In this document: positions 1 to 11,660 of the stretch, piece after piece | How positions within the stretch are numbered: position 1 is the first letter of the stretch | Layout of the letters: each line of letters starts with the position of its first letter | NCBI GenBank assembly: GCA_039111635.1 | Contig: JBCAQO010000006.1 | Span: forward strand, 2,876,666 to 2,940,665 | Origin: Heterobasidion occidentale | Lineage: Eukaryota; Basidiomycota; Agaricomycetes; Russulales; Bondarzewiaceae | Length of the DNA: 64,000 nucleotides | Reading direction: 5' to 3' | Made by a program: the position numbers and the translations under genes | The notes under the pieces: model-generated | The model's database searches: none | What the model saw: only the letters and a program-made list of their open reading frames with translations | Told to the model about the DNA's origin: nothing

Positions 1-229
1 GAGCATTCTACACACCTTCCGCAGCCATTCCCGTCCGCCATCGGATCCTCGGTCGATTGGGACGCTGACGACGAAGCCGTGGGCATGAGACAATCTGCCT
101 TGTTTCCCCGTTCGCGTGGCCTGCTCCATTTTTAACTACCCCATCCCTCTGCTTCGCCTAAATCTCCTCTCCCTCTCGCCTCCTCCCAACTCACTGCTGC
201 CTGACGCCCGAACTTGCTCCTGACTGTCC

Positions 230-3200
230 ATGGTTGCCGGTGCAAACGACGAGTTGTACTCTCCGTTCCCGAGAGTGGGTATGGCGGAGGACGGCCCCAC
301 CTCCAGCGAGGAGGGCTCCGATCTCCACTCCCCGGTCTATGATCAGCCCTTTCCCCATCTTTTACCTGACGGTACGTTTGCAAACCAGGCCCCAGCGCGC
401 TTATCGATCTGCGCACTAACAACTGGTTCAATTAAGCCCGATATCGCTCAACTGACTCCGTCGCCGTTCCCCTTTCTTCCTCGCTTATCGCCTCGCCCTT
501 CGACTCCCCGTACGCCCTTCCGCACACCCAACCAGGCGACCCCCACATCATGCGATCCCTACGCCACCCAAACACACACCCCTCTCTCAACCGTTCCGAC
601 TATCCTGTCCAATCCTTTACTTCATCAGCCTTCTCTCTCGGTACCCTCCCCCCTCGGTTCTCTTCTTTGGCAGATCCCACTTTTGACCCTCAGGTCGCCG
701 CTCATCACAGACACGTTCCACAAATAGCCTCCGCTTCCCATACGACGAGGTCTTCTCCCCCTCACTCAAACCTTGACGGCCAAAGCCTTCCTTCTTCTGC
801 CTCTGCTTCGACTTCCGCCAGACCGCCTGCTACAGCAAATGTGACCTCCTCCAGGGCAGCACGCGGCGCTCGCAAAGAAATTTCCAACGTCGTTATTGCC
901 TGTCGTCAATGGTGCGTTGCTACTCCGGCATCTTTAAAACGTGACATGCGACATGTGCTGAAATGAGTATCGCGCGTCTCTCCAAAGCCGCGCCCGCAAG
1001 ATTCGGTGCGATTCCACCAGACCCGAATGCAACAACTGCGTCCGAAGGAACAACGAATGCATCTACGATGTGGCGCCCAAGCGCAGAGGGCCAGACAAGC
1101 GGCCTGGGACACGCCAACGGTCTTGCAAGAAGCGCCCTACAGATGGATCTGAGCCCCAACCGAAGAAAAAGCGCAAGCCAGACCCCACGACTGCTCTCGT
1201 CGTGCCGTCCTCGACAGGGTTTAAAACAGACATCCCCGACCTGTCGCCCGCACACCCACCGCTTGTGCTCAAGTCAGAACCCGATCTCACCTCGCTGCAC
1301 ATCCCAAGCACGTCGTCATCGTCGTCGTCCATACCTGAGCCCGCTCAGTCCTTTCGCATCGACGGCTACTACGACAGGGTAGGCGTTTCGTTTCCCATGT
1401 CCACGAGCGTGCGGGGGCCGGTATTGACTACGTCTTCTTCGAAGAGACGGCTTTCGCCGACCATTCACCGAAGCACGTCGCACACCGACATGGTCGACAA
1501 GACCGCTATCCACCCCTTTGACCTCGAAATCCACTCCCCAGACTCTTACAGCGACGAGAGCCGAATTTCTATACCCCCTGTCCCATCCACCCAGTTTAGC
1601 CGCAAGGTGTGGTGGGACGATCTCCTGACATGGTATTCCCCCACACGTGAACAATCGTGAGTGCGCGTGTCGTGCGTTGGATCGGCTTGCTCACCACAAT
1701 CCTCCCGCAGTTTAAGAGACATCTCTACCGATCTGAACCTTCTGTGAGTGTCCGTGGAGCCGGCTGTCCCTGTCGCACCCGTTCGCTCGCATGTCTGACC
1801 GCGACCCGAACAGTTTCACACAAAGTAGCTATTGGCTGACTTTTATCAACACTCCTTTTTTCCTTCGTAACTTGATCAGGACGAGCGTTCCCGTATACAG
1901 CCGTCGTTGGTGCTGGCGGGCCTGGCACTGGCGACTTTAGTACGCTCCAGCGAGCTGGAGCTCGGTGCTGCTGGTCGCCATCGCGCAATTCGTCTGAGAG
2001 ACGCTGCGCAGTCTGCTCTGGAAGCATCGTCGGCCTCGCAGTGGATTGATTTGGGCCTCGCGGAGGCCGCGATGGTGAGTGTGCGTCGATCGTACACAAC
2101 AAGTGCTAATCGAGCAATACAAGTTCCTCGCCCTCTTCGAGACATCTGCCCATCCGCAATACAGCGCTGCACGGTCGGACTCGGCGCTCATGTTTCTGGA
2201 CAACATCATCGCCAGCCTTCGACTCACATATTTGGATGCCAACGACCCTGATCCCATCGATTACTCCGTTGCAGGCGTTCCCATCGCGCACTCGGGCGAC
2301 TACGATATGCCGAAGAGGTGCGAGTGCATCAACGTACCTCTGGGAGTTCCGTACGTTGCGTCGAAGGAGTCTTGGTCATTCGTACCCGCTTGGGATTCGT
2401 CATGGTCTCCGTCGGATATCCGCAAGGAAGAAACCAGGCGTCTGTGCTGGAGCGCCCTCATGCTCGCTGCAAACCACACATCTTCTTGCGCGTCGTCATA
2501 TCCACAGCGGAAGCCCATGGATCTCTTCCTCATCAACTCCGCTAACGTAAGGTTTTATTTCCTCCGAGCTTGGTATATGTCTGACATGATGCCGATTCTG
2601 GATTAGTTCAAGTTGCTCTTTCCTGGCGAGGCATTGCAACGCACGACTCAGAGCGCCGCGCATTCCGGAAAGGACACCGTGTGGGCACTGTATTGCCGCA
2701 GCATGCTTCTGTGGAACTGCTGCGTCCGCTTCCAGGATGACACGCTGACGGGAGATCAAAAGACGCAAATCGCCATAGCGGTGTTCGTCGAGATCCGTGC
2801 TGTGGAGCAAGTGCTGGATACCCACATATGCAACATCGACACTGCCTTGATGTATATGTGCAGGGAGTTCATATCCAAGTGGGTCTCCAGTCAGTCTTTT
2901 TTTTTGCTTACTCACTGGCATCGTTAATGCAATGCAGCACGAGACTGTCTGTGACATATCTGATGAGACGGTGAGTTTCTCCAATTGGTGTGTATTTCAG
3001 GATCTGACTGTACCGAATTGTAGGCTACTGCTTGACCTGGACGTCACGGCCCGACCGGTGTGGAACCGCAGGCTGGCCGAGGAGTGGCGTGCGTCATCTT
3101 CATGTGCAATCGCGCCGTTACGTATACTGACCTGCTGTCACAGTCTATTACCAGGAACAGGTCGCCAAAAGGGTCAAGTCCTCCATCCATCGACTTTCAG

Positions 3201-3617
3201 AGCCCAACGGGCATCTTTTCCTCAGGCGACCGTTCCAGATCAGCTGGTTCACGGGCCAGGTGGCGATGTGCGTCGCGTTTCAGCTCATTGCTACTGCCTC
3301 CGGGCGTAACCATATCTCACCTCTTATCTCTCACAGATGCTTGGACTTGTGGTTCGGCGACCCGGCGCTCGTTCGCGCGCTGGAGCTTGCTAAATCCTTT
3401 CTTGTGCCGATCGAAGTGCTCAATGCGATGTGGCCGTGTCCGGGTACGCTCCCGATGCGCAGGTCATTATCCGTTCACTGACGCGATTTTCCTCGCAGCA
3501 TACCGCAGCCAGTGCGACGACCTCCGGTCGCAGCTGCACAAGGCGTGCGCGATAGCCGGCATCCCCTCCCCTCTCGCGCCAGAGTTTTCGTTACCGCCCG
3601 CCCTACTCAGAGTCTAA
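230..3617 (+). CDS. Zn2Cys6 fungal transcription factor 1 (one frame break)
   Basis: Likely nuclear DNA-binding regulator. Predicted exons: 230-371, 437-911, 988-1656, 1711-1743, 1814-2074, 2124-2546, 2607-2878, 2938-2970, 3024-3088, 3144-3443, 3499-3617; about 930 aa. The six-cysteine cluster (ACRQCRARKIRCD, then CNNC and NNEC) spans the intron at 912-987 and is followed by a basic stretch (KRRGPDKR, PKKKRK) that could be a nuclear signal. The C-terminal half resembles the fungal regulatory middle domain (WWDDLL, QPSLVLAGLALATL, RDAAQSALEAS, ALFETSAHPQYS). The frame breaks by one missing base near 1872 (between FFLRN and DERSRIQPS); adding one base makes the coding length divisible by three. 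Introns have good branch sites, e.g. ACTAAC before 436. Target genes are unknown. Family assignment is secure; exon borders are by eye. Confidence 0.85.
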
Positions 3618-4281
3618 AATACCCCAATATTTTTCTGTTTTTACGCACGCGCCCCGATTGTCTAATGCCGTCGGACGGCTCTCGGTGTCAGTTATCGAAG
3701 ACTAATTATGCTCTGTTGCGATTTGTTGTAGCCTACGTTACGTCCGATGTATCAGGTATATGTTCTCCCGATGAAGGCATTGTTAGTGGGATAATATTGA
3801 TGCTATATACATACCCAGCTCTTTTTGTGTGCCTCGAGGCATTCATTTTTGGGTCGGCAATAACGTGCTATCACGGTGAGAGTGCTGCAACGTCAACACA
3901 TACTAGGGTCAACATATCCGACACGACGGGCGTCCGCTTCGGTGAAGTTCACCGTGCGGATTACCTTCGAATAGGGCCATGTTCACCCTGCAGTATGTAA
4001 CGGTGTGCCATCAAGACATGGTGATTCTCATCCTCAGAACTAGTGAAAGCTGCATGGTGACAACAACTGCCTCCATGCAGCTCTTCACCATCGGTCCTCT
4101 ACCGGTGGTGAATCACCACACTTCGAAGAGAACATCACCTCAAGCCGATCTCATAGTGCGAACCGATCACAGCTATGAAAGCCTCAAGCTTTGAGAGTTT
4201 CAAAAAACGAAGGACATGTGCAATTTCCGCCGACTGAGTCAATGTGTGAGGACCGAATAGGTCTGACGAAGTGGCCTGTCT
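3618..4281. other. intergenic, convergent 3' ends
   Basis: Between the stop of regulator 1 and the stop of the desaturase on the opposite strand. I see no conserved coding segment; short open frames here match nothing I recognise. It presumably holds both 3' untranslated regions. Confidence 0.5.
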
Positions 4282-5803
4282 TCAATCCTTTCGCTTTGCG
4301 TCGTGACCATCGCTAGACGCTCCCTCTTCCTCGTCTGCACAACCGCCATCCAGCTCGATCTTCCGAGCCGCCGCCTGCCGCACGTCCTTGGAAGGCCGCT
4401 TGACTCGGGCCCAGATGCCAACATTCGGGTCCCTGATGAAGTTGACAGTGATCATCGGCCACGAGGGGTGGCTAGGGAGCACGTCGTAAAATTCGGGTGC
4501 GAGGGCGCGGAGGGCCGGCAGGCGTGTCCATGGCACAGAGGGGAAGTCGTGATGCTCGTTGTGGTAGCCCACCTATGACCCAGCTTGATCATGCCGTGTA
4601 GAAAACGAGAATGAGAAGCGTGCTTACGTTGTACGCAAAGATGTTCAGCCAGCCGTAGTAGGAATACGTCTCCTGCTCGAGCCCGTCCCAAACGTAGTGC
4701 TCTGCGATGAAGTGACCGGCGAGTGGATGCAGACTGCCCGCCCAGAAGCTTGACATGATGAAATACACGAGCATGTGCTTCCCGCCCGGAACGAGCGTGA
4801 TGAGGGCACAGTCGAAGGCGACCTGGACGAAGATGTTCAAGAAGTGCCAGAACGAGGGGCGCTGAGAGCGAACGAGGCCCGGACGGAGGGCGTAGAACAG
4901 GATTTGGAACGTGCTAGAAATGTTGAGGTGTGAGGTCATGAGGATGGATAGAAAGGCCTACCAGAAAAACACTTTTCCGAGGACGTTGTTCAAGCACAGA
5001 AGTTCGAAGCGAGTGGGTAAATCGGTATCGACGCCATCTTCGCCGAGGTATTTGTGATGCTCCAAGTGATATCCCTGTCAGAGCGGAGCGAATCAGTGCG
5101 CAAAATTTGGCCCTTAAAGTGGGCACCTCGTTACCTTGAACGTTACGGAGTATGGAATACCAATAGGCAGATTGGCAAAGATGGCAAAAGCTTTGTTTGA
5201 TTTAATACCTTTGAACGCCAAATTATGTGTGATCTCGTGAATAGCAAGAAATAGGTTGTGGTTGGCTGTCCCGCCGATGATATAGGATGTCAAAACGAAG
5301 AGGATTGAAAGCGGCGATCTGTGACGAAGAAAAAAGGCAGTCGTGATCTGAAGCAGAACGACAAACGCTACAACGTATTTTGTCATTGGTTCGTGCCCCA
5401 TTAATTTCCTGACCTGAAATCAGACAGCAAGAACATCAATTTTCCGTGATGACATAGGATAAAAAGAGGCACTCGGTGATGCTCCCGAATAATGAAGACA
5501 ATAATCCTGAGAGACATGATGAACACCGAACTTTGGACATAAAATTGACGAGGAGGTTCAATCCATAGCGGCTGAGCTGTGTCGTCGCCCACAGCAACGA
5601 CGATGGCCCTTCCAGCAATCCCCCAAGGAGAAACAAGGTGACAATCAAATGCTCACTTCAGGATGCGCTTTCATTATGGCCATTCTCCTTGATCGGTGAG
5701 GTTCTTCCGTCATGATCCAAAGGAAGTCAGTTTGGTCTGACAGGCGAGCGTCGTAGGCGGTAGAGGCGCTGCTATCTGGTATGATAGTCCGCCTGGGAAT
5801 CAT
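4282..5803 (-). CDS. dsd1: sphingolipid delta(4)-desaturase
   Basis: Introduces the 4,5-trans double bond into dihydroceramide in the ER membrane. Exons on the minus strand: 5803-5657, 5413-5135, 5074-4962, 4913-4628, 4572-4282; 371 aa with no frame problem. All three histidine boxes of the membrane desaturases are present: HEITHN, HLEHH and HNEHHDFP. The N-terminus has the family's lipid-desaturase signature ([15 protein letters not shown], then [16 protein letters not shown]), and hydrophobic stretches lie between the boxes. The start ATG at 5803 gives a short hydrophilic leader before DFLW, as in relatives. The first intron, 5656-5414, is 243 bp, about four times the local norm. The acidic tail ([12 protein letters not shown]) is probably cytosolic. 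Assignment is very secure. Confidence 0.95.
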
Positions 5804-5872
5804 ACTTTTCGCGCTCTTTCCTTCAGGGAGTGTCTCTGCACCCCAAAAAGACTAAAATCTACAAACATATGG

Positions 5873-6394
5873 ATGACGGCTCTGATTGTTGCCAGACGAA
5901 GAACAGTTTACGCACCGACTTCGTCAGGCGCATTGTTGGACGACGACGCCATGGTGAAGTTGGATGAACTCGAGTGTGCCAAGTGGCAGCTGGTGGAACG
6001 ATTGTATTATAGGGTACGTCAGGAACAGGACTGGAACAGGCGCCTCGAAATAGCCTTGCCGCCGGCTTCTACAGCCTAATCAAATACACCCAGATACACT
6101 CAACACTCTTCAACACTGCAGCTACTGCGCAATGGCCTGCAAGTGCATGCTAGCTGCAGCCAGTCAGCTGCGCACCAACAAATGTCAGAAAGCGCCTATA
6201 AGGGCATCGTTCAGAGTCTGCTAGAGTTCTACTACCGCACAATTGGTCTATTCATACAACGCAGGGAGTCGATCCACGTACACACAAGATATATAACTCT
6301 GGACACTAAACACTCATCTTCATCGCGATTGTTGGATGCGGATCGTATCCCTCTATCACGAAATCGTCGTACACGAATCCCTCGATATCGTTAA
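5873..6394 (+). CDS. possible small hypothetical gene antisense to the thymidylate synthase 3' end
   Basis: An ATG at 5873 opens a frame ending in [23 protein letters not shown] donor at 6014 and a CTGCAG acceptor at 6121 join it in frame to [11 protein letters not shown]..., ending at 6394. The joined product is about 137 aa. The LVERLYYR segment faintly recalls the start of NEPRO-like (RNase MRP-associated) domains, but the rest does not convince me. The 3' end overlaps the last 89 bases of the thymidylate synthase coding region on the other strand, which argues for a relic or a chance frame. Confidence 0.2.
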
Positions 6395-7263
6395 TCATGC
6401 GCTTCCATCGCAGCTTCGGGAACGCCTTCGGCTCTCTCTCCAGCTGCACCTTCAATGCCTCGACATGATCGAGGTATACGTGTGCATCGCCGAGCTGGAT
6501 GGTCAGCTGATACGGTTCTGTGTTCGTGACATGCGCGATCATGCAGGTAAGCAATGCGTAGGATGCGATATTGAATGGGATCCCTAGGCCGAGGTCGGCA
6601 GAGCGCTGGTACATCAAACAAGAGAGCCGAGGGCGTGCCGTGGGGTCTGATGAGGTCGGAAGATGGACATAGAACTGACACATCATATGACATGGTGGGA
6701 GAGCCATCTGGGGGATGTCTGAGATAACGACCTGAGTGGGTGGTGTTCAGGTTTCAGGATTGAGTTCATACCTGCAGGGTTCCAAGCGCTCAAGATGATT
6801 CGGCGGTCAGTGGGTTCCTCCTTGATCTTCCGAATGACCTCTCGGAGTTGATCCACGCCCTCCCCGGTATAGTCCTTTTCACAATCCACATACTTCGCAC
6901 CAAAATGCCTCCACTGAAACCCGTAGACAGGGCCGAGATCTCCCTCCCGTCTATGTCCCAGCCCTGCTTCTCTAAAAATTCCTTTGACCCATTCCCGTCC
7001 CAAATTTTCACGGCCTTTCTCGAGAGGATAGTGGAGTCCGTGGAGCCTTTCACAAACCAGAGAAGCTCTTCAAGTATTCCGCGGAGAAATGTGCGTTTTG
7101 TGGTGAGCAGAGGTAGTGTAGAATCTGTGAGAGAGAAACGCAACGGGGGTGGTGCGAAAAGAGAGATGGTGCCCGTCCCAGTTCGATCTGATCGCGTCTC
7201 TCCAGTATCTAGAACTGAGCGGATAAGGTCAAGATATTGGACTTCTTCGTGGACATTGCTCAT
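6306..7263 (-). CDS. CDC21: thymidylate synthase (one frame break)
   Basis: Methylates dUMP to dTMP using 5,10-methylene-tetrahydrofolate. Exons 7263-6772 and 6718-6306, with a 53-bp intron; about 301 aa once one base is restored. Visible family signatures: [13 protein letters not shown], the active-site segment [13 protein letters not shown] with the nucleophilic cysteine, [19 protein letters not shown], and the C-terminal IAMKMSV. The frame shifts near 6967, where EFLEK continues in another frame as [23 protein letters not shown]; a single missing C on the + strand explains it. Because the enzyme is essential and everything else is perfect, I favour a consensus error over a pseudogene. Start chosen at [15 protein letters not shown], which aligns with the usual fungal N-terminus. 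Confidence 0.9.
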
Positions 7264-8922
7264 ATTGAGATGGTGGAGGACGCAACAGTGGATAAGGACT
7301 GGATAAGGCCTGTTGAGCGACGCGTCTCAGGACGCGAGTCTGACGTAATAGAATGTGAAGCGGTTGTGACGCATGTGACATTTCGCGACAAGACCGCGCA
7401 GAGCCAGCCGTGTTGGCGCACTGTTGGCGCTAGAGGTTTCGTTCTCCTACCAGTCAGTCAATTCGGGCAAAGACTCCGCGTACCTATAGTTTAGCGACGG
7501 ATTACTCAAACAAGTCAGTTAAGTCAGACTCTCTTTGTGTTGTTTCGCATGGAGTAGACGTCGGGCTCTGCTCTAGGAACTCTATATGACCGACCGAGCT
7601 CAGCAAGCAGCAGGCTGCAGAAGTAACTTATATGGGGCATCTCTGACTTTTTTTTTTCACGGCGAGGCGCGAGGTGACTCGCAAAAATTTTCATGAAAGT
7701 TTGTAGGAATCGCGTCTGCGGCGTAGCCTGGTTTCAACGGCTCATATCTGATACAATGTCTTTTTATTCAGTATGTTTCGGGAGTATATCAGGATATCTA
7801 ATGCTTGCCGGTACCGCTGGTACCGCCAGGGCGGACAAGGCCGGAAAGACGCTTCGGGTACTTCGCCCCCGAGCCATCTGACATCATTTCCACTCTGCCT
7901 CCTTATTCTTAGGTGCGGCAGTCCTTTTCTCTATGGTGAACGAGTAGTTTGCGGAACTTTTCGTGAATACTCTACTGTATAGTGCAATATCACCGGGCGC
8001 CAGAGCTTCCGCCCATTTACTAGGGGAGCCCATCAGTGTATCGAGAAACGTACAGTATTCATGGTGCCGTCTCCGGCCTTGGGAACCTGATAGCCATCGT
8101 CAGTCAGCGACCGAACTAACTGTGCCGAGTGCCGCTGACTTTTGTACTCAAGTCAACGAATCCCGCGACAGGTTTGCCATCGCGTGCACTAACATTCCCT
8201 ACTTCCTTCTCAACCGGATCCGAGCGACCCTTGGCTGTGCTGCTGGCGTTTCATTCTCGGGACATCGGATGAAGGTCTGACGATCATGTTGGCATTCGCG
8301 GTGCCGACATCGTAGCGTTGTTGCATCAGTTCGGCAGCCCTCCAGGGTCCAGCGCTCATATTTTCGGTATGCTTTCAAACGAATGACTCGTATGAATTAG
8401 TAGTATGTGATGCCTGGAAATTTTAATACCATTCAGGCGAAGCTGACTTTACTCGCAGGTTCATAGACCTTTTCGCCGCATTACCCGTCAAGTCACTTGC
8501 ATATACTGCAAGATTAGGCAGCAGTCTTCCTAATCTCCCCGTTCCCGCACCTACCGGTTTGCTGTGCTGCTTAGTCATACCTCTGCCTTCACAGCCGGCG
8601 TTCACCGCTCGGCTGACTTTCTGCCCGAGAGCGTCAAGAAATTTTGAACTACGAGGCCTATCTATGTGGCTCCCGAACATGAACGGCGTACGCTGCGTCC
8701 GAGTGGATCCAGCTCTCGTGCTTGTGACTCGTTCACCCGTCTCGATGCCGCCTTACTCATGATCACCGACATGCACCGCTCCTCCTGCTGTTTCGACTTC
8801 CTCTGGAGAGATATATAAAGACCGTCTCCAGCGCTGTCATTTTACTCACAACATAGAGATCCTTCATCGCTTTGTCTTATACCATCATCTATCTCAATTC
8901 TTGTTGATTGCACCATTGGCTA
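7264..8922. other. intergenic region with divergent promoters
   Basis: About 1.66 kb between thymidylate synthase (leftward) and regulator 2 (rightward). No recognisable coding segment. It should contain both promoters; a TATA element for the rightward gene lies near 8810. Confidence 0.5.
8809..8820 (+). promoter_or_regulatory. TATA box of regulator 2
   Basis: GATATATAAAG lies about 105 bases before the ATG at 8923, leaving a plausible start site near 8840-8850 and a short 5' leader. Confidence 0.5.
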
Positions 8923-11075
8923 ATGGAATCGAGTTCTTCTTCTCGCTCGGACACTCGCTCGGACACTCACTCATCCGGATCGGCTGGAACCCTTCAACGC
9001 GGAAAGGCATGTCTCAACTGCAGGTGTGCATCCAATAGTTGATCGAGAAACTATTGACTGACTTGCAACTCACAGAAGACGCAAGATGGTATGTTGTTCC
9101 CTTCTTCGGTTGGTGCTTAATCAATAAATCCCCCGACGATCAGAAATGTGACGGAATCCGCCCCATATGCGGCCCCTGCGGGCGCTCTAACAGACCTGAT
9201 GACTGCGAGTACACAGATGGTCAAGGCCAAAGCCGAACACAGATCTTGGAGGAAAATATCGCAATATTGGAGGCGCGAATCAGGAACTAGAGAATCCCGA
9301 CACCACACCAGCATCAGTTACCCTATATGATCCTCATTCGGCCTACTACAGCCGGCATTCCTCGCCTTCTGCTGGAATATCTCTTCATTCGCCTGGTGCC
9401 TCACACTCACCTGGACAATCTACGCCCGCGATCGGTATGTGTTAGAGTCATTATCGATGGCAAATCATCGACCGTTGAACTGCATAGGGGCATACCACTA
9501 ATGCCATGATCCAAGGCACTTGGTTGCCAGCCGATGATCCTCCGTTGCACGTCCTACAGAACCTGTGAGTACCCAGGGTATGGTTCTATTGGCGCTGAAT
9601 CTTATGAATTTATATCTAGATTGGACATATTTCACCAACATGCACCTCAAGTAGGGTGGTTCTTAAATGACACCCGCTTCCGCCATGCCGCCTTGCTACC
9701 ATATGGTAATATAAACCGCCCCCTACCTGCACTTCTGAGTGTCGTCTATCTTTGGGGCACCTTTTTTGCTCGTCTGACTTCGAATAACGAACTTCCGAAT
9801 GAGCAACTGCTTCTTTCTCGCGCTAGGACACAGATAGGCCACTCGATGCCTAGCATGCCCTCGCATCGAATCCTACAGACGATACAGACGTATATTCTTC
9901 TTGCTACATATCTCTTCGTCACTGGTAATTACCTGGAAGGTCGACAATACTGCAATTTTGCGGCATCCCTTGTTATGTCCTGCGGACTGCAGAAAATTAG
10001 GACTGAACAGCTCGATCGAGGTTTTTCAACCTCCATTGACGCAATCGACCTCACACTGCCCGAACCGCACGATCAGATCGAGGAGGGTGAACGCATCAAC
10101 GCGTTCTGGACAACTTTCTCGATGGATCGGTGCTGGGCTATCGCTCTTCAAACTCCTACGATCATTTCAGACAACGACGTCTACGGCGCGCAAATAGACA
10201 CGCCCTGGCCTTTGGAGATGGAGACGTACGAAAGGGTATGTCATCCTGCCCCGTTCACTGTCTGAATCTCAACGTCTTCGCGAATGACAGGGTCAAATAT
10301 ATCCCAATCTTCGGACAAGTGGCACGCTACGTAACTTCCTAAGTGGAATCAATACCGGTTGGCCTTGGGAAGCCCAGTCATGGCTGGCCCAAACAAGTAA
10401 AGCATCGGCGTTGTTCGAACGAGCAACGCGTCTGGCACGTTTGGCGACTTGGCCACACCATCCGGCTCCCCCACGTCGTGATAGAACCTGACTTCTCATC
10501 ATCAGGAATACCAGATATCAATTCGTTCTACGCGGAGTTCTTGGCCTTAGATCAGCGTATTGATGACTTCAAATCACAGCTCTACCCTTTGGTGGCCCTG
10601 GACCAGGTTCCGTCTATCATGACGCGTTGTTCGCACATGGTCCACTGTTTAGCGCATGGGGCGACGATACAGTTACACGCTGCGTTCGCGCTCCAAAATC
10701 CTGCTTCCCACAACAAGTGTCTTGCAGCAGGCACGGCGATCGTACAAGCGAACTCGGATGCCAGAGTATACGAATGGCCGTTCATGAATCCTGTCGTCGG
10801 GGTAAGTGGGCGATATTCGACCTTCCACATGACATGTTGCCAATCAACCTTTTCAATTGCAGGTCGTTTGGGGTGCGGCTTGCAAGCTCTTCGTGAATGA
10901 GATAGCATCGCTGCATTCTTTCCACGTTGACCCCACAACTATTCCGCCTGATCACGAGAGGAGCATCAAGGACTCGTTGGGTAGGCTTCAAGCGACCCTT
11001 GCTGTTTTCGCGCCGACGAGCGCACTTATGAGTAGGCATTCTAATCCTGCACTGGATCTCGCAAGGGAGGCCTAA
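8923..11075 (+). CDS. Zn2Cys6 fungal transcription factor 2 (one frame break)
   Basis: Probable nuclear regulator. Exons: 8923-9023, 9076-9088 (13-nt microexon), 9144-9434, 9516-9564, 9620-10235, 10291-10438, 10506-10801, 10863-11075; about 575 aa. The zinc cluster KACLNCRRRKMKCDGIRP-ICGPC is split by two introns around the microexon, and a short coiled segment (RTQILEENIAILEARIREL) follows. The rest matches the fungal-specific regulatory domain of agaricomycete proteins: a GTWLPADDPP-like lead, QVGWFLND, FWTTFSMDRCWA. One base is missing near 9284, where RIR-N-stop should continue as RELENPDTTPASV; adding it makes the length divisible by three. Target unknown. Family secure; the microexon and the intron at 9435-9515 are the least certain joins. 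Confidence 0.83.
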
Positions 11076-11660
11076 TTCCTTTTTGATCTAGATTATCAAT
11101 TAGACAAGGTACAACAAATAAGCGGATCGCTTTAATACAATCCTTACTATAATCGGCGGGGACATCTCAGATTTCTGCATAGATCCCAGAGAGCTGTGTT
11201 ACGAACGACGACTTACGTCTCTCTAGTTACAGTATACAGCTTCAGCATAGTACACATAGACACTTAGATAAATGAATGATGCAATAATCTTGTTCCACAA
11301 TGATGCGGCTGCAATTGACGCGTCGAAGCGCTCGGAAGCGGACGTCGTAAGGTTCTTTGGAGCACTCAGGGACTGCACACACACACCGAACCAAACACGA
11401 TCAACGTGAGGCGACGCGTCGAGAATTGGATCACGTGCGTGCGACGCGTGCAAACCGAACTCAGCCACTTCGAATTTGAGGCAGTCTCGCTGGACTCGTT
11501 GCGCTCGCTTCTCTCTCCCTCTTTTCGCCAGCGGACATCGTTCTCTCCCTCTTGACGACCTCTCACGTCCATCACGCACACTGCTGCAGTACATATTTCT
11601 TGATTCTGCTGTCGATATCCTTCATTCCCGAGCGATACCCCTTCTGTTGTCAAGACCATC
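11076..11660. other. intergenic, NIMA kinase promoter
   Basis: 585 bp between regulator 2 and the kinase. No coding segment recognised; CT-rich tracts at 11505-11560 may belong to the kinase promoter or leader. Confidence 0.4.

Noticed and set aside
1744..1879. A single long intron joining 1743 to 1880 in regulator 1
   Set aside because: It would remove SYWLTFINTPFFLRN, which fits the conserved domain; one missing base explains the frame better.
3304..3339. Intron at GTAACC...CACAG in regulator 1
   Set aside because: Only about 36 bp, and removing it breaks the frame; reading through keeps CLDLWFGDPAL in frame.
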